A stretch of 64,000 nt of DNA, from positions 868,001 to 932,000 of the forward strand of contig CAXXKR010000004.1 in NCBI GenBank assembly GCA_963674955.2, in the 5' to 3' direction. The DNA is from G963674955 sp963674955. GTDB lineage: Bacteria; Desulfobacterota; Desulfovibrionia; Desulfovibrionales; Desulfovibrionaceae. Positions 53,958 to 62,911 of the stretch are shown piece after piece. How positions within the stretch are numbered: position 1 is the first letter of the stretch; each line of letters begins with the position of its first letter. The position numbers and the translations under genes are program-made. The notes beneath the pieces are model-generated. The model saw only the letters and a program-made list of their open reading frames with translations, ran no database searches and had not been told where the DNA came from.

Positions 53958-54673
53958 AGGCTGCCGCTCTTGTTGGCGGCCTCGGCGACCAGGACACCCA
54001 GGGAAAGGCCGCTGATTATCCTGTTGCGATGCGGAAAGTTGTTGGCGTCCGGTTTCACGCCCGGAGCATACTCGGTGACGATCAGCCCCTTTTCAGTCAG
54101 GCCCCGGCGAAGATCGGCGTTGGAAGCCGGATAACGCACGTCCAGGCCCGTGCCCAAAACGGCAATGGAGCTTCCGACTCCTTCAAGTCCGGCGAGATGA
54201 GCCTGGCGGTCAATGCCGCAGGCCATGCCCGAAATCACAGTAATGCCGCTTGAGGAAAGCTCCGCCCCGATGCGTTTTGCGGCCTTGAGCCCGAACTCAG
54301 TGCATTTGCGCGCACCGACAATGGCCACTCCGGGATTTCCCAGCAATGAGATATCGCCGGAATAATACAAAAGGGCCGGTGGGTCGGGGATGTTCCTAAG
54401 CCTTTCGGGAAACAAGGGATCGAACCAGGTCAAGACCTTCATGCCCCTGGCCTTGGCCGCCTTGAATTCGGCCTCGGCGTCTTCCCGCCAGACCTCCTCC
54501 CTCGCAGCCCTGGCCACCTTTGGTCCCGTCAATCTCCTCTCGTGCCAGGAACCGGCGTCGGCTAACGCCTTGTAGGCGCACGAATAGTGGCGGAATATCT
54601 TTTTCCAGGTCTTGGGTCCGATTCCGGGAGTGCAACGCAAAGCCAAACAGGAGAAGAATTCCTTGTCCGGCAT
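53953..54673 (-). pseudogene. dprA: dprA 5' part (N-terminal 240 codons)
   Basis: Contains the N-terminal SAM-like domain (TPGIGPKTWKKIFRHYSCAY) and most of the Rossmann-like core: GVAIVGARKCTEFGLKAAKR, VISGMACGIDRQAHLAGL, VLGTGLDVRYP, NNFPHRNRIISGLS and VLVAEAANKSGSLI. The conserved SGSLITA motif is cut at the Ile. The frame then adds five element-encoded residues and stops. The product lacks the last third of the core and the C-terminal domain, so RecA loading and transformation are probably lost. It follows the CpoB-like gene by five bases, in one operon. Confidence 0.94.
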
Positions 54674-54678
54674 GGGGA

Positions 54679-55440
54679 TCAGCGCCCCAGAGAGGCCAAC
54701 TTCTTCCGTGCGAGCGCGGCGGGGTCGGAGTTGGGGTAGTCGTCGATAAGCGCCTGCAGGTAAAAGACGGCGTTTTCCTTGTCCCCGGTCAACTCATAGG
54801 CCATACCGGTCTTGAGCAATGCGGCTGCGGCCTTTGAATGCTTTGGAAACCGCATCGTCACTTCCTTGAAACCCAAGATGGCCTGAGTGTAGTCCTTTTC
54901 GGAATAATAGGTCTCGCCAAGCCAGTACAGGGCATTGGGAGCCAGGGCGTTGTCGGAATACTTTGCCAAAAATTCCTTGAATTCCAAACGGGACTGGGCC
55001 GGGCTGTCGTTCTTCAGGAGGTTGAGGGCGTGCTCATACATGGCCTCCGGCCCGCCGACAGACGCTTGACCGGGCATGCCTCCGGGAACGTTGTCCCAGG
55101 GCCTTTCCTCGGCGCTCTTGGCATCGCCGGACACGGTCGGTTCCTGAGCGCTTTCCGTGGGCAGCGATGTCTCGCCGGTCATGGAAGCTCCGCCGCCCGA
55201 AGTCTTTTCGCTCATCTCCTTCAGTCGCTCTTCAATGGAACGCAGGCGGCTGTCCACGTCCTGTTCCCGCTTGGCTGCCGCATCTTCCATCTGAAGCTGC
55301 TTTTCCTTGAAATCCAAAAAGCTTTCTTCCAGACTCTGGATACGCCACTCGTCGCTTCCCGCCTTGGAGACCGACATGCCTGCGCAGGCGGACAACAGGA
55401 CAACCGCAAGTGACAAAAGCAGAACATTTATGAACTTCAT
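54679..55440 (-). CDS. CpoB/YbgF-like TPR lipoprotein of the cell envelope
   Basis: A protein of about 253 residues. A lipoprotein signal with LLSACAGMS precedes a coiled coil (EESFLDFKEKQLQMEDAAAK), a variable Ser/Pro linker and three TPR-like repeats (AMYEHALNLLKNDSPAQSRL, LYWLGETYYSEKDYTQAIL, AAAALLKTGMAYELTGDKEN). This is the layout of CpoB (YbgF), which coordinates peptidoglycan synthesis with outer-membrane constriction in Tol-Pal systems. Here no tol or pal gene is adjacent. The start is taken at 55440 (MKFINVLLLSLAV), which gives the signal peptide; the frame is open for ten more codons. The CpoB family usually has a periplasmic rather than lipid-anchored form. Confidence 0.85.
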   Translation of the reverse strand: MKFINVLLLSLAVVLLSACAGMSVSKAGSDEWRIQSLEESFLDFKEKQLQMEDAAAKREQDVDSRLRSIEERLKEMSEKTSGGGASMTGETSLPTESAQEPTVSGDAKSAEERPWDNVPGGMPGQASVGGPEAMYEHALNLLKNDSPAQSRLEFKEFLAKYSDNALAPNALYWLGETYYSEKDYTQAILGFKEVTMRFPKHSKAAAALLKTGMAYELTGDKENAVFYLQALIDDYPNSDPAALARKKLASLGR

Positions 55441-55641
55441 CCCGAAAACTCCCAAAGGTCGCTTGGACAATTTATTAACTAAATATGTGAAGTCATAAAT
55501 TTTTGCAAGGATTCTGCCAAATTGATCCCAAAGGGAGCGACCGCCCTTGCCTCAAGTCCAAAAATCAGGCAGAAATTCTGCGGGTCCATCATACAGGGGG
55601 ACTGACAGCACCAGAGTTTGTCAGGCAATATGGAGTTCTAA

Positions 55642-56583
55642 ATGTCCGATTCTGTTAGCATTATAGCTGTGGCCGCAGACATGGCTGCGCCAGCTTTTTT
55701 CCATCTGCTGGCCTTGGCCGCCTTGGGTGGAATAATTGTTGCGGCTTGTTGCGAAGCATGGGGTAAAGCGCGTCAAAAAATATTCCTGGACAAATACGCG
55801 CAACAGGTCGCGTCCATGTCCCTGCTCTTTTTTCTCTTCGCCCTGGCGGTTGGCGTCGCAGGAGCTTTCGTCGGCAAAGGCGCGACCGCAAAATTCATGG
55901 AAATGGTCGACATCCCCGGCTCCCCTTTCACAGCCCTGGCCGCCGCCCTTGGAGCCTCGCTGATCCTTGGCGGAGTGCACAGCCTTTTCTGGAATAAAAT
56001 GAAAAGCATAAAGGTGTTGCACATGGCCATTGGTCTTCTGGCCGCTGTCTGCTCCCTGGTTTCGGTCGTCCTGCTCATGGACATGGTCCGGGGGATGCTG
56101 CCCATGCTTGTTTCGGAACAGGCAATAGCCCAGTGGCCCACCCTTCCCGCACAGGATTCGCCGCTCTGGTCCCTGGTCCTGCGGCAAATATTTCTGGCCC
56201 TGGCCTATGCCGGGGCGCTGAGCCTCCCGTATCTCATACACCGTCGAAAACATGACGACTTCGGGCGCGACTATTACGGCTTTTCATTGAGAACAGCGGC
56301 TAAGTGGGCTCTTTTCCCGATGATTCCGGCCCTTTTTTGCCAGGGTTGGCTATACGCCTTGTCCAGCACTGAAATGAAAACACTCCTGTCCTCCGGCACC
56401 TTGGCCCCCGCATGGTGGGGAACGGTGGGAGCCGCAGTCTTGTGCTGCATCCTCTGGACGCTGTTGGCGAAAAGCCCCCATCCCATGCGCCTGAAAGGAG
56501 CCGCCCTGGCCAGTTCCGTGTTGGCGTGGGCGCTGAATGCGTTGGACCTGACCCTGAACATGAACATCCTGCTGGCCGGTTGA
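55642..56583 (+). CDS. polytopic membrane protein of unknown function
   Basis: A 313-residue inner-membrane protein with about eight predicted helices, for example FFHLLALAALGGIIVAACC, MSLLFFLFALAVGVAGAF, VLHMAIGLLAAVCSLVSVVL and the C-terminal ALASSVLAWALNALDLTLNM. The N-terminal part recalls small cytochrome-b-like or hydrogenase-associated proteins, but no haem ligand pattern is certain. I do not recognise a named family. The ATG has GGAG ten bases upstream. It is divergent from the CpoB-like gene and convergent with the che operon. Confidence 0.75.
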   Translation: MSDSVSIIAVAADMAAPAFFHLLALAALGGIIVAACCEAWGKARQKIFLDKYAQQVASMSLLFFLFALAVGVAGAFVGKGATAKFMEMVDIPGSPFTALAAALGASLILGGVHSLFWNKMKSIKVLHMAIGLLAAVCSLVSVVLLMDMVRGMLPMLVSEQAIAQWPTLPAQDSPLWSLVLRQIFLALAYAGALSLPYLIHRRKHDDFGRDYYGFSLRTAAKWALFPMIPALFCQGWLYALSSTEMKTLLSSGTLAPAWWGTVGAAVLCCILWTLLAKSPHPMRLKGAALASSVLAWALNALDLTLNMNILLAG

Positions 56584-56607
56584 TTCTGCGCCTTAATGAA
56601 ATGATAA

Positions 56608-56644
56608 AAGGCCGGAAGGGAAATCCCTTCCGGCCTTGTTTTTT
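56608..56644. terminator. rho-independent terminator between the membrane protein and cheA
   Basis: AAGGCCGGAAGGG (from 56608) pairs perfectly with CCCTTCCGGCCTT (56625-56637) and is followed by GTTTTTTG. The A-run on the other side allows use by the convergent che operon, whose last stop is at 56657. Confidence 0.88.
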
Positions 56645-56656
56645 GCCTTGATCAGT

Positions 56657-59539
56657 CTAGGCCACTTGAGGTTGCGTCGACGCTCCCTTTTCCAGGGACG
56701 AAGCCAGGCTGTAAATCTCGTGAGGATCGAGAATCAGCACCACCGAACCATCGCCCATGATGGTCGCGCCGGAAAGCCCCGGCAAATCATACTCGTCCAG
56801 ATACTGGCCCAGAGGTTTGATCACGATCTCCTGCCGCTCCAGCAACTTGTCGACCACAAGGCCCAAGCGGCGGTCATGATCGTGAATGACCACAACGGGC
56901 AGGATGTCGCGCTCCTCGGTGTTCATGGGCAACTCGAGCAACTCGGACAACTCCACAATGCCCAGGACCTCGCCCCTGAGGGTCACCGCCTTGCAGTTGT
57001 TCACTTCGGACAACTTCTCAATCTCAATCTTTGTGGTCTCGGAAACCGCATCCAAAGGAATTGCATAGGTCTCGCTGCCGATTTCCACCATGAGCGCATC
57101 GATGATGGCCAGGGTCAGGGGCAGGGTCAGGGTGAGCTTGGTGCCTTTGCCTTTCTCGGAAGCCGTATGCACGCTGCCCTTAAGATTCTTGATGTTCGTC
57201 TTGACCACATCCATGCCTACGCCGCGTCCGGAAATATCCGTGACCTTTTCCGCCGAGGAAAAGCCGGGGGCGAAAATAAGTTCGATGGCCTCGCGGTCAT
57301 CAAGGTTCCTGGCTTCCTCCGCAGTGATCACACCCTTTCTGACGGCCACCTCGCGCATCTTTTCGGGATCGATGCCCTTGCCGTCGTCTTCGACTTCAAT
57401 GGCCACAGAGTTGCCCTTGTGATAGGCCCGCAGCCAGACATGCCCCTTGGCCGGCTTGCCGGCGGCGAGACGTTCCTCCTCGCTTTCAAGGCCGTGGTCC
57501 ACTGCGTTTCTAACCAAATGCACCAGGGGATCGCCGATTTCCTCCACAACGCTCTTGTCCAGTTCGGTCTCTTCGCCTTCCATGATCAAATCTACCTGTT
57601 TGCCGCTCTTGCGGCTCAGGTCGCGGACCAACCGGGGGAAACGGGAAAAAACGGTCTGCACGGGAACCATGCGCACCTTCATGATGGTGTCCTGCAGGTC
57701 GTCGGAAAGCCTGGCCATGGCATAGGTCGTTTCCGTCAACTGCTGGGCCACCACCTGGACATCCTCGGTCTCGCCCTCAAGGGCTTTCGCCAGCATGGAA
57801 TACCTGTTGCGGTTGATGATCAATTCGCCGATGAGATTCATCAAGTGGTCGAGCTTCTGGTGCTCCACCCTGATGGTCGTCGAAATCTTCTGCTTTACGG
57901 TCTGGATCGCCGGCGCATCCTGCACGGGTTTGGCCGGAGGAGATGACTTTGCAGCCACTTTCGCAACTGGAGGCGCAACTGGCGCGGGAGCCTTTGCAAT
58001 AGGAGGTTTTGGCGCGGCAGGCTGTTTTGAAGCGGCGACAGCAACAGGTTCCGGAGCTGCTTCCGGGGCCGGAACGGGTTGAGGCTCGACTGCCTCCTTC
58101 GGCTCCTGCTTTTCCTCCTGCGCCGAAGCCTTTGCCCCTTCGGAGTCGCCTCCGCCAAGCTGATCAATCTCCTTGAAGACCCGATCCGACAAGATGGATA
58201 TCTCCTGCTCCAGTAAGTCGAGCATTATCCCGAAATCGGTGCCGCTCTTGCGGGCTTGATCCACCAACCCAGCCGTCCTTTCGGCCAGGGTGCTCAACTC
58301 GTCGAAGCCCATGTAACCCGCTGAATTCTGAATGGCCTTCATGGACCTGAACAAGCCGTCCACATATTCGGACTGGCTTGCATCCTCTTTCAATTCCTTG
58401 AAGGAAATATGCAGGTTGTCCAGCTGCTGATTCACTGTTTCAACGAATATCGAAACATCCTCAGGATCAAAATCCGCAACGCCGGCATTTTCCTCGGCAG
58501 GCTCTTCAGCCGGGGCTTCCTGCTCAACAGCCTTTTTGCCCGCGTCCCCACTGGAGGGCACTCCACCCTCGGTTGTCGCAGCCTTCAAAGACGACTCTAT
58601 GGCAAAGGTGTCAATGGGTGTGACCTTGCCCGATGCCGAATCAACATTGTTGACCAGGCTCTCGATCAGATCGACCACCTGCAGCAGAAGGTCAATAAGC
58701 CCCTGGGACACTGCTATCTCGCCCTTGCGGACCCTGTTCAAAAGGGTTTCAGCCTCATGGGTCAGTGAGTTCAATTCCCGAAAGCCGATGATCCCGCTGT
58801 TGCCTTTTAGATTGTGGTAATAGCGGAATATGTCGTTGACCGTCTCGCCGCCGTCATGATCTTCGCCTTCCAGGGTCAGCAGGGAACTGTTCAGATTTTC
58901 GATTATATCATGTGCCTCTTCGAGAAAATCCGACAGATGTCCCTCGCCTACGGTGGTGAGACTGTATGGGGTCGCGTCGAAATTGGGGTTGGCTTTTGGC
59001 TTGGACACGATATTTTCCTCCTGGGAGATAACCGGTTCCCGGACCTGCTCGACGACTATTTCAGGCTCCGGCTGCGAATCTTCCGGCACAGGGGCCGCTG
59101 TTGATTCTACCGGTGGCTCGGGGGTGGCGGGTGTAGCCGCATCGCCGCCCTCCAGCAAGACGCCTATCCTGGCCACGATGTCTTCGATGTCCACATCGCC
59201 TTCGCTGCCGGACTCCTCCAGGTTGTCGACCATGGACCGCAATGCGTCCGTTGCGGCCAGGATCAAATCCATGATCTCGGAAGTGACGGACATTGAGCCG
59301 TTGCGAAGTTCATCAAGGATGTTTTCCGCCTTGTGGGCCAGGCGATTGATCAGATTCAGTCCCAAAAAACCGGATGCCCCTTTCAAGGAATGCATCGGCC
59401 TGAAAATTTCGGTCAGCAAGCCCAAGTTGGAAGGATTTTGTTCCAGTTCCAACAGGTTGGGCTCAATGGACTCAAGATGTTCTCTGGCTTCGATAAAAAA
59501 ATCAGCAAGAATTTCAGAATCCATGTAATCCTGATTCAT
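56657..59539 (-). CDS. cheA: chemotaxis histidine kinase CheA with three Hpt-type domains
   Basis: A 960-residue CheA. Three Hpt-like domains precede the core: the first has His50 (FRPMHSLKGASGFLG), the second His242 (FRYYHNLKGNSGIIG), and the third has Lys401 in that position (FRSMKAIQNSAGYMG), so it cannot be phosphorylated there. A Pro/Ala-rich linker leads to the dimerisation helices (TTIRVEHQKLDHLMNLIGEL), the HATPase (HLVRNAVDHGLES, GRGVGMDVVKT) and a CheW-like domain (VVVIHDHDRRLGLVVDKLL). No separate cheY-binding P2 is evident. It is the last gene of a cheB-HEAT-cheR-cheY-cheA operon and has GAGGAAGACC before its start. Confidence 0.94.
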   Translation of the reverse strand: MNQDYMDSEILADFFIEAREHLESIEPNLLELEQNPSNLGLLTEIFRPMHSLKGASGFLGLNLINRLAHKAENILDELRNGSMSVTSEIMDLILAATDALRSMVDNLEESGSEGDVDIEDIVARIGVLLEGGDAATPATPEPPVESTAAPVPEDSQPEPEIVVEQVREPVISQEENIVSKPKANPNFDATPYSLTTVGEGHLSDFLEEAHDIIENLNSSLLTLEGEDHDGGETVNDIFRYYHNLKGNSGIIGFRELNSLTHEAETLLNRVRKGEIAVSQGLIDLLLQVVDLIESLVNNVDSASGKVTPIDTFAIESSLKAATTEGGVPSSGDAGKKAVEQEAPAEEPAEENAGVADFDPEDVSIFVETVNQQLDNLHISFKELKEDASQSEYVDGLFRSMKAIQNSAGYMGFDELSTLAERTAGLVDQARKSGTDFGIMLDLLEQEISILSDRVFKEIDQLGGGDSEGAKASAQEEKQEPKEAVEPQPVPAPEAAPEPVAVAASKQPAAPKPPIAKAPAPVAPPVAKVAAKSSPPAKPVQDAPAIQTVKQKISTTIRVEHQKLDHLMNLIGELIINRNRYSMLAKALEGETEDVQVVAQQLTETTYAMARLSDDLQDTIMKVRMVPVQTVFSRFPRLVRDLSRKSGKQVDLIMEGEETELDKSVVEEIGDPLVHLVRNAVDHGLESEEERLAAGKPAKGHVWLRAYHKGNSVAIEVEDDGKGIDPEKMREVAVRKGVITAEEARNLDDREAIELIFAPGFSSAEKVTDISGRGVGMDVVKTNIKNLKGSVHTASEKGKGTKLTLTLPLTLAIIDALMVEIGSETYAIPLDAVSETTKIEIEKLSEVNNCKAVTLRGEVLGIVELSELLELPMNTEERDILPVVVIHDHDRRLGLVVDKLLERQEIVIKPLGQYLDEYDLPGLSGATIMGDGSVVLILDPHEIYSLASSLEKGASTQPQVA

Positions 59540-59579
59540 AGGTCTTCCTCTGTTTTCAGCCCGTCACAAGGCCGACTGC

Positions 59580-59948
59580 CTATCCGAGCAGCATCTTAAC
59601 GTTTCTGACCATTTTCTCAGGTTGCGCGGGTTTGACCATGTACACGTTGGCCCCCACGTTCAACCCCTTTTGAATATCGTTTTCCTGCCCTTCCGTGGAA
59701 AGGACGATGACCGGTATGTCCCTGTAGGCATCCTGTTCCCGCAGATTGCGTATGAAGGTCAACCCGTCCATGCGTGGCATGTTGATGTCGGAAATGATCA
59801 AATCAACTCCTTCGGACCCGTAGAGCTTTTCAAGTCCGTCGAGTCCATCCTCGGCGGTGGTCACCTTGTAGCCCTCTTTCTTCATCACGAAGGCAACCAG
59901 GTTGCGAACGGTCTTGGAGTCGTCGACTATCAGTATGTGTTTAGGCAT
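59580..59948 (-). CDS. cheY: CheY-type response regulator
   Basis: A 122-residue single receiver domain. It has ILIVDDSKTVRN (acidic pair), LIISDINMPRMDGLTFIRN (phospho-acceptor Asp near residue 54), PVIVLSTEG (Ser/Thr) and MVKPAQPEK (Lys). It should receive phosphate from the adjacent CheA and signal to the motor or another output. The ATG at 59948 follows GGAGGGACGG; the frame stays open upstream without family similarity. Confidence 0.92.
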   Translation of the reverse strand: MPKHILIVDDSKTVRNLVAFVMKKEGYKVTTAEDGLDGLEKLYGSEGVDLIISDINMPRMDGLTFIRNLREQDAYRDIPVIVLSTEGQENDIQKGLNVGANVYMVKPAQPEKMVRNVKMLLG

Positions 59949-60056
59949 CCGTCCCTCCCTGCGGCCTGCAAAAAAAAACCAAGGGCAGCCGGTTTTGAAG
60001 AAAAGAACCAGCATCAATTCCGTATCCGACTTCAGTCCATATATTTTCTTTCATCA

Positions 60057-60935
60057 CTACCCTTCCTTCTTGTATATAATCGCTCCAGGATAATGTATAG
60101 GCTTGAACGCCCTTGTTATGTTGTGCAGGGACTCGGAATGCCCGATCAAAAGATACCCTCCGGGCAAAAGGTTGTCGTAAAAGGCATTTATAACCTTTTT
60201 CTTCATTTCGTCGTCAAAGTATATGATGACGTTCCTGCAAAAAACAATATGGGAACGCTCAACCCGTTTCAGCTGCATGCGGTCGCTCAGGTTTATCTGG
60301 CCATAGGACACGCTGCGCTTGATGTTCGGCTTGATCTTAAACTGATCCCCCTCTTTGTCAAAATACTTGTCCTTGACATCGTCGGGAGTGGTGCGCAATG
60401 CGTAGTCGCCGTAAACGCCCTTGCGGGCCGAGACCAGAACCTTTTCCGAGAGGTCGTTGGCCGTAATCTTGACATCCCATGTCGGCATCTCGGCCCCCAG
60501 GGAGTCGTCCACGATTATGGACAGCGTATACGGCTCCTCGCCTGTGGAGCACCCGGCAGACCATATCCTCAAGCGTTTTTCGCCTTTGGCCCTCTGGGTA
60601 TCGAGCACATCCTTCAGAACCTGATCCTGAAAGACCTTCAATTGCGGCGGGTTTCTGAAAAAACTGGTCTCGTTAGTGGTTATTACCTCGAAAAGCCTGT
60701 TTATCTCATTCTGCCTGCCTGGATCGTATTGAAGAAAATAGTAGTATTCACCAAAACTTTTCAGGTTGAGATGCTTCAGCCTGTTGGCCAGACGATTCTC
60801 AAGAAGGTACTTCCGGTTGTCGGCTATGAATATTCCGCAAAGTTTATAGACATAATCCCTAAGGCTCTTGAACTCCTCGTCGGTGATCTTGAGTCCCTTG
60901 CCCAGGGATATGGTGTTTGAAAACAGGGACGACAT
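60057..60935 (-). CDS. cheR: chemotaxis protein methyltransferase CheR
   Basis: A 292-residue SAM-dependent chemoreceptor methyltransferase. It contains TDEEFKSLRDYVYKLCGIFI, TNETSFFRNPPQLKVFQD, IWSAGCSTGEEPYTLSI, ITANDLSEKVLVSARKGVYG, IVFCRNVIIYFDDEMKKKVI and GYLLIGHSES. It is a close paralogue of the gene at 24445-25320, sharing the FCRNVIIYFDDEMKKKVI block. It lies between the HEAT-repeat gene (ten bases upstream) and cheY. Confidence 0.94.
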   Translation of the reverse strand: MSSLFSNTISLGKGLKITDEEFKSLRDYVYKLCGIFIADNRKYLLENRLANRLKHLNLKSFGEYYYFLQYDPGRQNEINRLFEVITTNETSFFRNPPQLKVFQDQVLKDVLDTQRAKGEKRLRIWSAGCSTGEEPYTLSIIVDDSLGAEMPTWDVKITANDLSEKVLVSARKGVYGDYALRTTPDDVKDKYFDKEGDQFKIKPNIKRSVSYGQINLSDRMQLKRVERSHIVFCRNVIIYFDDEMKKKVINAFYDNLLPGGYLLIGHSESLHNITRAFKPIHYPGAIIYKKEG

Positions 60936-60944
60936 TCTGTTTAT

Positions 60945-62867
60945 TTACTCCTGGCTCTCTTGAATCTTGGCTATGGCGGCTTCGGCGGCCTTTGCGAATT
61001 CAGGGTCGTCGCTGTCCGAGACATGAAGCAGGGAATTGAAGGCCACTTCCCCGCCGATGTTGCCCAAGGCTTCCAACACCTTCATGGTCAGCATCTTGTT
61101 CGGGTCCTCCAACAGCTCGACGATCCTCTTCACGGCACTTCTCTCGCTCTGGCGGCCGAGCGCGTCCAAGGCCCTGATCCTGACCCAATCGTCCGAATCG
61201 TCAAGGGCCTGGATCAGAAACGGCAGCACTTCACTCTTGTAGCACTTGCCCATCAGGTCGATTACGGTCAGGCGCACTTCCTTGCTCTCGTCATTCATGC
61301 GCGAAACGATCAGATAAAGCCATTCATCGTCCGACCCGTCGCACAGATTGGCGATGGCTTCCAGGGCCGCCTTTCTGATGTCGGGTATCTCGTCGTTGAG
61401 AGCGGTCTTCAGCTCCTCCATGTACTCTTTCACGCCGAGCTTGCCCAAGGCATAGACGGCCATGAGCCGCTGAATCGGGTCCGGGCTTTGCACGATCTCC
61501 ACGAACTTGGCGGCCATGTCCTTTCCGTTGACCGCTATGCAGGCTTCGAGAGCCGCTTCCTTCACGTCGTTGTATTGGTGGTCCAGAAGGGCGAACAGTT
61601 TGTCTCCCTCATCCCGGAATTTCATCTTTTCACCAAGAAAGTACAATGCCCTTTTCAGCACCGTACCGTCCTGATGATTATCCAGAACGTCCACGAAGAA
61701 ACTCCCGGCGGACTTGTCCGCGACCTCCGTAAGCACGGTTATGATCTCGCGCTGGAGTTCCAGTTCCTTGCCCCAGAACGCCTTTTCAAGAACAACCGGG
61801 ACATCCGGGGAGTCGATAAGGGCAAGCACTCGGACCGCGGTTCTGGAAATGAGAAAATCGGAGCCGTCCAGCCCGGCTTTCAAAGCCTCGGTAAGGCCGA
61901 TGTCCGCAAGGCGCCGGATGGTCATGTCCAACCGTTCCTGATCCTGTTCCGGGTCCATGCGCGCGGCGATCTTGAGGATGGCCTTGGAGGCGTCTTCACC
62001 GCCCACAAAGGCCAGGCCGTTGATGGCCGCATCGCGAATCTCCCTGTCCTCATCCTCCAAAGCGACGAGCATGTAGAGCCTGAATTTCTCCCGCTCATCC
62101 TTTGAGAGCAGGGTCAGGGACTTGCCGCCCAGAATGCCGACAACGGCCTTGATGATCTTGTTGCGCAGGGCTGTGGGGGATTCCTCCATGCGTTTCAGGA
62201 GCATGGGCACGGCCTTGAGGTTGCCCATTTCGCCAAGGGCGTCGATGATCATGGAGCAGACAAGGTCGGAGGAAGTCTTGAGAGCCTTGAGCAGCGAGGA
62301 AACCGAACTGGAATGCTTGATCTTGGCCAGGGCCTCGATCACGGCGTACTGGACCCACTCCTCGTCTTCAAGGGCCTTGTTCAGGCATACGGCCGCATCC
62401 GCCTTGGCCAGATTGCCGAGGCTGACGGCCGCCTGGTAGCGGACATTGACCTCCGGGTCCTTCAACAGGGCGTTGCACAGCGGCTCCACGGCCATGACGT
62501 AATTCGTCGAACCCAATATGTCCGCGATGAAGATGCGGATATCCGGGTCGTCGTCGTGAAGCACCGTTATAAGTGCCGAAATGTCCTGGTTCCCGATTTC
62601 CCGAAGGATATCCATGGACAGGTTGCGGACCGGCGTGTCGTCGGAACGCAGAAGCGGTATCATGGCCGCGATCACTTCCTTTCCGCCGATCTTGCGCAAT
62701 GCGCTCTCCGCCGCTTCCTGGACTCCCAAGTGGCCGGAATTAAGCAACTCGGCCAGGAGCGGCGTTGCTTCGCCGCAAAGATTTTCACCGGCGAGAAACG
62801 CCCCCTCGCGCTGCTCTTCCCTGTCTTCGCTCTGCAACTGCTTCAAAATAGTCTTACAATCAGGCAT
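60945..62867 (-). CDS. HEAT-repeat protein of the che operon
   Basis: A protein of about 640 residues made almost entirely of HEAT/PBS-lyase-type helical repeats, for example DDTPVRNLSMDILREIGNQD, DPEVNVRYQAAVSLGNLAKA, DEIPDIRKAALEAIANLCDG and DSDDWVRIRALDALGRQSER. Such solenoids serve as protein-binding scaffolds. Its place between cheB and cheR suggests a role in organising the chemosensory complex or receptor modification, which is inference. I use the ATG at 62867 because GGGGGCT precedes it; ATG 62885 (MKRTGAMPD) is the alternative. It contains no transmembrane or enzyme motif. Confidence 0.85.
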   Translation of the reverse strand: MPDCKTILKQLQSEDREEQREGAFLAGENLCGEATPLLAELLNSGHLGVQEAAESALRKIGGKEVIAAMIPLLRSDDTPVRNLSMDILREIGNQDISALITVLHDDDPDIRIFIADILGSTNYVMAVEPLCNALLKDPEVNVRYQAAVSLGNLAKADAAVCLNKALEDEEWVQYAVIEALAKIKHSSSVSSLLKALKTSSDLVCSMIIDALGEMGNLKAVPMLLKRMEESPTALRNKIIKAVVGILGGKSLTLLSKDEREKFRLYMLVALEDEDREIRDAAINGLAFVGGEDASKAILKIAARMDPEQDQERLDMTIRRLADIGLTEALKAGLDGSDFLISRTAVRVLALIDSPDVPVVLEKAFWGKELELQREIITVLTEVADKSAGSFFVDVLDNHQDGTVLKRALYFLGEKMKFRDEGDKLFALLDHQYNDVKEAALEACIAVNGKDMAAKFVEIVQSPDPIQRLMAVYALGKLGVKEYMEELKTALNDEIPDIRKAALEAIANLCDGSDDEWLYLIVSRMNDESKEVRLTVIDLMGKCYKSEVLPFLIQALDDSDDWVRIRALDALGRQSERSAVKRIVELLEDPNKMLTMKVLEALGNIGGEVAFNSLLHVSDSDDPEFAKAAEAAIAKIQESQE

Positions 62868-62911
62868 AGCCCCCGTCCTTTTCATACCCGAAGATGTGTC
62901 AATTCGCGTTT

